From an uncultured Oscillibacter sp. (GTDB lineage: Bacteria > Bacillota_A > Clostridia > Oscillospirales > Oscillospiraceae), in contig CAQVQZ010000064.1 in the NCBI GenBank assembly GCA_948902155.1, forward strand, positions 1 through 10,266: 10,266 bases of DNA. Direction: 5' to 3'. This document shows positions 5,841 to 10,266 of the stretch, piece by piece; position 1 is the first letter of the stretch; each line of letters opens with the position of its first letter. The notes under the pieces are model-generated. The model ran no database searches and had not been told where the DNA came from. It saw only the letters and a program-made list of their open reading frames with translations. The translations under genes were made by a program, and so were the position numbers.

Positions 5841-7087
5841 CCATCCTCACCGACGCCGCCAAGTATGACGCCGCCTGCACCTCCAGCGGCGGCGCCCGCA
5901 CGGCCAAAAAGGGCTATATCGGCAACACCTCCACCTCCACGGCGGGCTGCTGCCACACCTTTTCCGCCGACGGGCGCTGCGTCACGCTGCTGAAGGTGCT
6001 CTTCACCAACCGCTGCGTTTACGACTGCAAATACTGCGTCAACCGCCGGAGCAACGACGTCCGGCGGACGGCCTTCACCCCGGAGGAGCTGGCGGACCTG
6101 ACCATCAATTTCTACCGCCGGAACTACATCGAGGGGCTGTTCCTCTCCTCCGGCGTCTTCCGCAGCCCGGACTACACCATGGAGCTGATGATCCGCTGCC
6201 TGGCCCTCCTGCGGGAGCGATACCGCTTCAACGGCTACATCCACGCCAAGGCCATCCCCGGCGCCGCGCCGGAGCTGGTGGAACGGCTGGGCTTCCTGGC
6301 GGACCGGCTCAGCGTGAATATTGAGCTCCCCTCGGAGGCGGGGCTGAAATCCCTGGCCCCGGACAAGACAAAGGGGGCCATCCTGGCCCCCATGCGGCAG
6401 ATTCAGACCCGGAACCACCAAAGCCGGGAGGAGCTGGTGAAATACCGCCACGCCCCCCGTTTCGCCCCCGCCGGGCAGAGCACCCAGCTCATTGTGGGCG
6501 CGACGCAGGATACGGATTTCCACATTCTCCGGCTGACCCAGGGACTGTATGACCGCTATGGTCTGAAACGGGTGTTCTATTCCGCTTATGTCCCCGTGGT
6601 GGAGCACGCCCTGCTTCCCCCCATGGGCGTAAAGCCGCCGCTGCTGCGGGAGCACCGCCTCTACCAGGCGGACTGGCTGCTGCGGTTCTACGGCTTCCGG
6701 GCGGAGGAGCTGCTGGACGAGGAAAACCAGGATTTCGACACCCGGGTGGACCCGAAGTGCAGCTGGGCCCTGGCCCACCTGGACTTTTTCCCGGTGGAGG
6801 TCAACACCGCCGCCTACGAAACGCTGCTGCGCATCCCCGGCGTAGGCGTCACCTCCGCCCGGCGCATCCTGTCCGCCCGGCGGGTGGGCCCCCTCCACGT
6901 GGACGACCTGAAAAAGCTGGGCGTGGTCATGAAGCGGGCCCAGTATTTCCTGACGGCCTCCGGCAAAATGGCGGAGGGCCTGCGCTTCACGCCGGACAGT
7001 CTGCTCCGGGGACTGATCGCTGCGGAGCGCCTGCCTCAGCCGGAAATGGTGCAGCTGTCCCTCTTCGACCAGGCCGGGACCGCATGA
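5819..7087 (+). CDS. Putative DNA modification/repair radical SAM protein (TIGR03916-type)
   Basis: A 422-residue radical SAM enzyme. The CX3CX2C iron-sulfur motif is at C66-C70-C73 (NRCVYDCKYC), preceded by other cysteines typical of this family (C20, C44, C45, C54). It is followed by the radical SAM barrel. The C-terminal part has a helix-hairpin-helix DNA-binding motif at about 336-380 (LLRIPGVGVTSARRIL) and ends with QLSLF (412-416), which fits the bacterial beta sliding clamp-binding consensus. In the known family the protein is almost always paired with a DUF4130/UDG-linked protein, found here at 7707-8513. The reaction is unknown; DNA repair or modification is the current view. The start was placed at ATG 5819 because family members begin near LEKLxILADAAKYD. 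A GTG at 5795 would add eight residues. Neither start has a good ribosome binding site, so coupling to the overlapping small gene is likely. Confidence 0.92.
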   Translation: MDVLEKLTILTDAAKYDAACTSSGGARTAKKGYIGNTSTSTAGCCHTFSADGRCVTLLKVLFTNRCVYDCKYCVNRRSNDVRRTAFTPEELADLTINFYRRNYIEGLFLSSGVFRSPDYTMELMIRCLALLRERYRFNGYIHAKAIPGAAPELVERLGFLADRLSVNIELPSEAGLKSLAPDKTKGAILAPMRQIQTRNHQSREELVKYRHAPRFAPAGQSTQLIVGATQDTDFHILRLTQGLYDRYGLKRVFYSAYVPVVEHALLPPMGVKPPLLREHRLYQADWLLRFYGFRAEELLDEENQDFDTRVDPKCSWALAHLDFFPVEVNTAAYETLLRIPGVGVTSARRILSARRVGPLHVDDLKKLGVVMKRAQYFLTASGKMAEGLRFTPDSLLRGLIAAERLPQPEMVQLSLFDQAGTA

Positions 7088-7106
7088 CGAAAGGAGTCCA
7101 ATTTCT

Positions 7107-7691
7107 ATGACCGTCTGTTTCCTGCTCCTGGACCAATACGCCGGATGGGAAGCCGCCTATCTGGCCTCTGCCCTGACCGCTTTCGGCCACGAAACACGGG
7201 TTCTCTCCCTGCGCAAAAGCCCCATCCGCTCCATGGGCGGCTTCACCTTGCTGCCGGACGGCGATCTGGACAGCGCTCCGGCAGAAGCCCAAGGACTGAT
7301 TCTCATTGGCGGACGGTCCTGGCGAAGCGGCGAGGCCGGACAAGCGGAACCCCTGATCCGTCAAGTCCTGAACCGTGGCGGCACCGTAGCCGCCATCTGT
7401 GACGCCGCCGCCTTTCTGGGGACCCTTGGGCTTCTGAACCGCGTCCGCCACACCTGCAACGACCTGTCCGATTTGAAGCAATGGGCCGGGGACCGCTATA
7501 CCGGCGAACATCTTTTCCTCCCCCGCCAGGCCGTCCGAGACGGAAGGCTGGTCACCGCTAACGGAACGGCGTCGCTGGAGTTTGCCAGGGAAACGCTCCT
7601 GGCCCTGGAGGCCGCTCCGGAGCAGGACATTCAGGACTGGTATCAATTCCACAAATTAGGAGCCTACACCGCGTCCCTTCCCAAAAGATGA
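7107..7691 (+). CDS. DJ-1/PfpI family protein
   Basis: A 194-residue protein with the flavodoxin-like DJ-1/PfpI fold (class I glutamine amidotransferase-like). It has E15 in GWEAA, the GLILIGG strand-loop (63-69) and the nucleophile-elbow cysteine C98 in VAAICDAAAFLG, the equivalents of Glu18 and Cys106 of human DJ-1. It has the size and organisation of the YdeA/PfpI-like single-domain members. Family functions include glyoxalase, protease, chaperone and, more contentiously, deglycase activity on proteins and nucleotides, so no specific substrate is assigned. It starts 19 bp after the radical SAM stop, with AAAGGAG ten bases before the ATG, and ends 15 bp before the DUF4130 gene. It therefore lies inside an otherwise well-known two-gene pair and is almost certainly co-transcribed. 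Confidence 0.85.
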   Translation: MTVCFLLLDQYAGWEAAYLASALTAFGHETRVLSLRKSPIRSMGGFTLLPDGDLDSAPAEAQGLILIGGRSWRSGEAGQAEPLIRQVLNRGGTVAAICDAAAFLGTLGLLNRVRHTCNDLSDLKQWAGDRYTGEHLFLPRQAVRDGRLVTANGTASLEFARETLLALEAAPEQDIQDWYQFHKLGAYTASLPKR

Positions 7692-7706
7692 TTTTTTCCC
7701 ACCGAC

Positions 7707-8513
7707 ATGGAAGTAATATACTGCTACGACGGCAGCTTCGAAGGCTTCCTCTCCTGCGTCTTCGACAGCTATGCCCACAAAGAAATCCCCGCCGGCTTCT
7801 GCTCCGGCGAGGACGCGCTGACGCTATTCGATTCCTGGACCGTCCGGACAGACCCCGGCCACGCGGACCGGGTGCTGCGGAAGGTCACCGCCCTTTCCCC
7901 GGAGGCCGCCGTGCTGCTGCGCCGGGGCTTTCTGACCTGCCTGCCGGACAAGGAGCTCCACCTCTACCGCCTCACCGCCAAGCTGCTGCGGGAAGGCCCC
8001 GGCTTCCTGCGAAACCGCTCCGACAAGACCCTCTACCCTGTCCTCAAGGCCGTCCAGCACCTGAACGGCGAGGTCCACCTGCTGAAAGGCTTCGTCCGCT
8101 TCTCCGACCTGGGCGGCGTGCTGGGCGGGGAGATCGAGCCGAAAAACCGGGTCCTCCCCGTCCTGGCCGGACACTTCCGCGCCCGGTTCCACAACGAGCG
8201 CTTCTTCCTCTATGACCGCACCCACCGGGAGGCCCTGTTCCACGTCCCTGGCCAGTGGACCATCCGCCCCCTGGCAAGCTTCCAAATGGCCCCTCCCGAC
8301 CAAGCGGAAGCCCGCTACCGCCTCCTGTGGAAGCGCTTTTACGACACCATCGCTATCAAGGAGCGGGAAAACCCCCGCCTCCGGATGACCCATATGCCCA
8401 AGCGCTACTGGTCCACCATGACCGAATTCCAGGACCCCTCCTGGTTTCTCCCCCAGGATTCTCCGCCGTCACCGCTTCAGCCCGGACTCCTGCCAGACTC
8501 TCAGAGCGAGTAA
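7707..8513 (+). CDS. DUF4130 protein, partner of the radical SAM protein (TIGR03915-type)
   Basis: A 268-residue protein matching the family that accompanies the radical SAM protein above. Visible landmarks are the N-terminal YCYDGSFEGFLSCVFDSY (5-22), the LLRRGFLTCLPDKE region, VQHLNGEVHLLKGFVRFSDL, the VLPVLAGHFRARF block, and the closing RMTHMPKRYWSTMTEF (about 226-241). In many genomes this domain is fused to a uracil-DNA glycosylase-like domain. Here it stands alone and ends with only a ~26-residue Pro/Ser-rich tail, so any glycosylase would have to be encoded elsewhere. The exact activity is unknown; a DNA metabolism role is inferred from the family. The start ATG 7707 lacks a clear ribosome binding site and follows the previous stop by 15 bp. 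Last gene of the SOS operon. Confidence 0.88.
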   Translation: MEVIYCYDGSFEGFLSCVFDSYAHKEIPAGFCSGEDALTLFDSWTVRTDPGHADRVLRKVTALSPEAAVLLRRGFLTCLPDKELHLYRLTAKLLREGPGFLRNRSDKTLYPVLKAVQHLNGEVHLLKGFVRFSDLGGVLGGEIEPKNRVLPVLAGHFRARFHNERFFLYDRTHREALFHVPGQWTIRPLASFQMAPPDQAEARYRLLWKRFYDTIAIKERENPRLRMTHMPKRYWSTMTEFQDPSWFLPQDSPPSPLQPGLLPDSQSE

Positions 8514-8520
8514 ACGCTCT
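8503..8520. terminator. Weak hairpin at the convergent gene ends
   Basis: AGAGCG (8503-8508) and CGCTCT (8515-8520) form a 6-bp stem over the DUF4130 stop codon. No T tract follows on either strand. It is the only evident hairpin in the short gap between the convergent DUF4130 and sigF genes, so it may serve both, but support is weak. Confidence 0.25.
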
Positions 8521-8587
8521 TCGTACTTCACTAAGGTTTTCCTTCGCAAAATCAAGCGCCCCTACAGTCCTCCTGGAAAAAGAGGGC

Positions 8588-9292
8588 TCACGCGTCAAAG
8601 CTCTCCCGCAGCCGCTTCAGCCCCCGGCGCTCCAGCCGGGAAATCTGCACCTGGGACACCCCGACGACCCGGGCCGTCTGCTCCTGGGTCAGCCCCTTGA
8701 AATAGCGGAGCAGAATCGTCATCCGCTCCTTTTCCGGCAGTCCGTCGATGGCCTCCCGCAGCGCGATCCGTTCCACCAGCCCTTCTTCCGGAGCCTCGGT
8801 GCCCAGGGACCCCTCCAACGTCAGGCCGTCCGCTGTCTCCTGCTGTAGGGACTCCGGCGTATCCGTGGCCAGGTCCGTTCGGGCGATCTCCTCCGGCGTC
8901 AGCCCGGTAGCCTCCGACAGCTCGGAGAGGGCCGGTTCCCGGCCCAGCTGGTGCCGGAGCCGCTCCCGGGCCGTGTACAGCGTCTGGGCCTGTTCCCGGA
9001 TGCTCCGCCCCACCTTCACCGCCCCGTCGTCCCGGAGAAAGCGGCGGATTTCCCCGGCGATTTTTGGCACGGCATAGGTGGAAAAGCAGGTGCCGTACTC
9101 AAAATCAAAGCCCTGCACCGCCTTCAAAAACCCCAGGCAGCCCAGCTGATACAGGTCGTCCGGCTCCACGCCCCGGCCATAGTATCGCCGGACCACGCTC
9201 CAAATCAGGCCGTTGTTTTCGATCACCGCCTGCTCGCAGGCGTCCCGGTCCCCCTGCTGCGCCGCCCGGAGCAGCTCCAGCGCGGCGCTCAT
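8588..9292 (-). CDS. sigF: RNA polymerase sporulation sigma factor SigF
   Basis: A 234-residue sigma-70 family factor that switches on early forespore genes. Region 2 covers about 23-90 with DDLYQLGCLGFLKAVQGFD (45-63) and FSTYAVPKIAGEIRRFLRDD (70-89). Region 3 covers about 95-150 (VGRSIREQAQTLYTARERL, ELSEATGLTPEEIA). Region 4 covers about 175-232 with the helix-turn-helix LTQEQTARVVGVSQVQISRLERR. On sequence alone SigG is similar; the position after spoIIAA-spoIIAB identifies it as SigF. The ATG overlaps the spoIIAB stop as ATGA, so sigma and its inhibitor are made together. It is kept inactive by SpoIIAB until dephosphorylated SpoIIAA releases it. Confidence 0.95.
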   Translation of the reverse strand: MSAALELLRAAQQGDRDACEQAVIENNGLIWSVVRRYYGRGVEPDDLYQLGCLGFLKAVQGFDFEYGTCFSTYAVPKIAGEIRRFLRDDGAVKVGRSIREQAQTLYTARERLRHQLGREPALSELSEATGLTPEEIARTDLATDTPESLQQETADGLTLEGSLGTEAPEEGLVERIALREAIDGLPEKERMTILLRYFKGLTQEQTARVVGVSQVQISRLERRGLKRLRESFDA

Positions 9293-9732
9293 TTCTTCAC
9301 GCGGGGGGCCAGCTTCTTCTTCATCACCACGGTGGTCCCCCGGTTCACGGCAGACCGCACCGTCACCCGGTCCATGAAGCTCTCCATAATCGTAAACCCC
9401 ATTCCGCTGCGCTCCTCCCCGCCGGTGGTGAACATGGGCTGGCGGGCCTTCTCCACGTCGGGAATGCCCCGGCCGTGGTCCTTCACCGTCAGCTCCAGCA
9501 CGTTTCCCGGCAGGACCCGCATTTTCAGCGCCACATCGCCGATGGCGTCCGGGTAGCCGTGTACGATGGCGTTGGTCACCGCCTCGCTGACGGCGGTCTT
9601 GATGTCCTCCAGCTCGTTGAGGGTGGGGTCCATCTGGGCGGCGAAGCAGGCCGCCGCCGCGCGGGCGAAGCTCTCGTTCCGGCTCTGGCTGGGAAATTCC
9701 AGCGTGACCTCGTTGACTGCCTTGGTCCTCAT
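9289..9732 (-). CDS. spoIIAB: Anti-sigma F factor and serine kinase SpoIIAB
   Basis: A 147-residue GHKL ATPase/kinase that binds SigF and phosphorylates SpoIIAA. The N box EAVTNAIVHG begins at E50, the G1 box is DHGRGI (85-90) and the G2 box is GMGFTIM (110-116), with the ATP-lid segment between them (FTTGGEERS). The length is typical. The ATG at 9730-9732 is preceded by AAGGAGG. The gene lies 13 bp downstream of spoIIAA and overlaps sigF by 4 bp, the canonical operon order. Confidence 0.96.
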   Translation of the reverse strand: MRTKAVNEVTLEFPSQSRNESFARAAAACFAAQMDPTLNELEDIKTAVSEAVTNAIVHGYPDAIGDVALKMRVLPGNVLELTVKDHGRGIPDVEKARQPMFTTGGEERSGMGFTIMESFMDRVTVRSAVNRGTTVVMKKKLAPRVKK

Positions 9733-9745
9733 TATGTAAACCTCC

Positions 9746-10051
9746 TTATTTGATCGCGACCAGCCGGCTGACCCCGGCGGCGTCCAGCACCCGCCGGGCC
9801 TGGGGCGGCACGGCGCGCACCAGCAGGCTGCCGTCCAGCAGCCGCATTTTCTGCTGCGCCCGGAGAATCAGCGCGATGCCGGAGCTGTCCATGAAGGTGA
9901 TTCCCCCCAGGTCCAGCACCAGTTTTCTGGGCAGCGCCGCGTCCATGGCCTCCTCCAGCTCCCTAAGGGCGCTCCGCGCCCCGTGGTGGTCCAGCTCTCC
10001 GCTGAGCTCCAGCAGCAGGTTCCGGTCCACGCTTTTCACCTGGATTTCCAT
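9746..10051 (-). CDS. spoIIAA: Anti-anti-sigma factor SpoIIAA
   Basis: A 101-residue STAS-domain protein. The conserved GELDHH segment (18-23) and FMDSSG (53-58) are present. S56 corresponds to Ser58 of the Bacillus subtilis protein, the residue phosphorylated by SpoIIAB and dephosphorylated by SpoIIE. Unphosphorylated SpoIIAA binds SpoIIAB and frees SigF. It is about 15 residues shorter at the C-terminus than the Bacillus protein. The ATG has AGAGGGGG about seven bases upstream. First gene of the operon. Confidence 0.96.
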   Translation of the reverse strand: MEIQVKSVDRNLLLELSGELDHHGARSALRELEEAMDAALPRKLVLDLGGITFMDSSGIALILRAQQKMRLLDGSLLVRAVPPQARRVLDAAGVSRLVAIK

Positions 10052-10129
10052 ATCGTTCCCCCTCTTTTGTCGTCCATGCGCCGGGTTTCCAAGGATTCCC
10101 GGCCTCCGCGCCCGCAGGCGGAACGCTCA

Positions 10130-10155
10130 ATTGGATGATAGCACGTCCTATTCCT
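10130..10155 (-). promoter_or_regulatory. Candidate sigma-H promoter of the spoIIA operon
   Basis: On the minus strand AGGAATA (plus 10149-10155) resembles the sigma-H -35 AGGAWWW. After 12 bp, ATCCAAT (plus 10130-10136) fits the -10 RNNGAAT except for C in place of G. It lies about 80 bp before the spoIIAA start, and spoIIA of Bacillus is sigma-H dependent. No good sigma-A promoter was found in the same place. Confidence 0.5.
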
Positions 10156-10161
10156 GCTTTT

Positions 10162-10168
10162 TGTCGAA
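10162..10168 (+). promoter_or_regulatory. Spo0A box (0A box) 1
   Basis: TGTCGAA, a perfect 7-base 0A-box core within TTTTTGTCGAAAT, lies just upstream of the candidate sigma-H -35 element. In Bacillus, phosphorylated Spo0A activates spoIIA from boxes in this position. Confidence 0.7.
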
Positions 10169-10191
10169 ATCCATAGAAAGGATATGGAAAT

Positions 10192-10198
10192 TTCGGCA
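10192..10198 (-). promoter_or_regulatory. Spo0A-like box 2
   Basis: On the minus strand TGCCGAA in the context TTTTGCCGAAAT differs from TGTCGAA by one base. It is 30 bp farther upstream and in the opposite orientation to box 1, about three helical turns away. Confidence 0.5.
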
Positions 10199-10218
10199 AA
10201 ATATAAAAATGATATTAA

Positions 10219-10266
10219 GAGCCTATCCCAAAATAAAAGCATATGTGGTAAAATGTTGTGGGGTGA
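10219..10266 (+). mobile_element. Possible left end of an IS5-like insertion sequence (cut by the window edge)
   Basis: GAGCCTATCCCAAAA (10219-10233) resembles the terminal inverted repeats of IS5-type elements, which often start GAGNCTGTCCCAAAA, and is preceded by TTAA. An extended -10-like TGGTAAAAT follows (10246-10254), as might serve a transposase gene to the right. The transposase and the other end are outside the window, so this is tentative. Confidence 0.33.

Noticed and set aside
5612..6898. A 428-codon open frame on the minus strand opposite the radical SAM gene
   Set aside because: It is the GC-rich antisense shadow of a clearly recognisable gene and its translation shows no family motif.
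1..10266. CRISPR arrays, tRNA or rRNA genes, phage or plasmid genes
   Set aside because: No regularly spaced direct repeats, tRNA cloverleaf motifs, rRNA segments or phage/plasmid gene families were recognised in the window.

Overview
The window looks like chromosomal DNA from a GC-rich, endospore-forming Gram-positive anaerobe, most likely a clostridium of the Oscillospiraceae type (Flavonifractor / Lawsonibacter-like). The evidence is a complete spoIIA sporulation operon with Spo0A-type boxes, Gram-positive LexA boxes, a TPP riboswitch controlling an ECF-type thiamine transporter subunit, strong AAGGAGG-type ribosome binding sites and GC-rich codon use. The genus is inference.

Layout from left to right. 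1-268 is non-coding: a terminator for the operon to its right, then AT-rich DNA with strong promoter-like signals pointing out of the left edge. 269-2695 (minus strand) is a tightly packed operon: dusB (tRNA-dihydrouridine synthase), an ECF sigma factor and its zinc-finger, membrane-anchored anti-sigma factor. Coding regions overlap at both junctions. A divergent promoter region (2696-2852) separates it from thiT, which is preceded by a consensus promoter, a textbook TPP riboswitch and an intrinsic terminator. Between thiT and the next gene lies about 490 bp without a gene. It holds a perfect 12-bp hairpin and a nested, palindromic, hairpin-rich element. 4229-5434 (minus) is an M20 family metallopeptidase/deacylase with its own promoter.

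5562-8513 (plus) is the most interesting part. A consensus promoter with a LexA (SOS) box in its spacer, and a second near-match box just downstream, drives four closely spaced genes. These are a 62-residue predicted single-pass membrane protein, a radical SAM protein of the putative DNA modification/repair family (with a helix-hairpin-helix and a C-terminal beta-clamp-binding motif QLSLF), a DJ-1/PfpI family protein, and the DUF4130 partner protein that normally accompanies this radical SAM family. It reads as an SOS-induced DNA repair or modification operon of unknown chemistry, plus a possible SOS-induced membrane peptide.

8588-10051 (minus) is spoIIAA-spoIIAB-sigF, the forespore sigma-F regulatory module, preceded by a likely sigma-H promoter and two Spo0A-like boxes. 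The last ~48 bp resemble the end of an IS5-like insertion sequence entering from the right. The two main themes are stress/developmental sigma-factor switches and a damage-inducible repair cluster; the thiamine and peptidase genes appear to be independent units.
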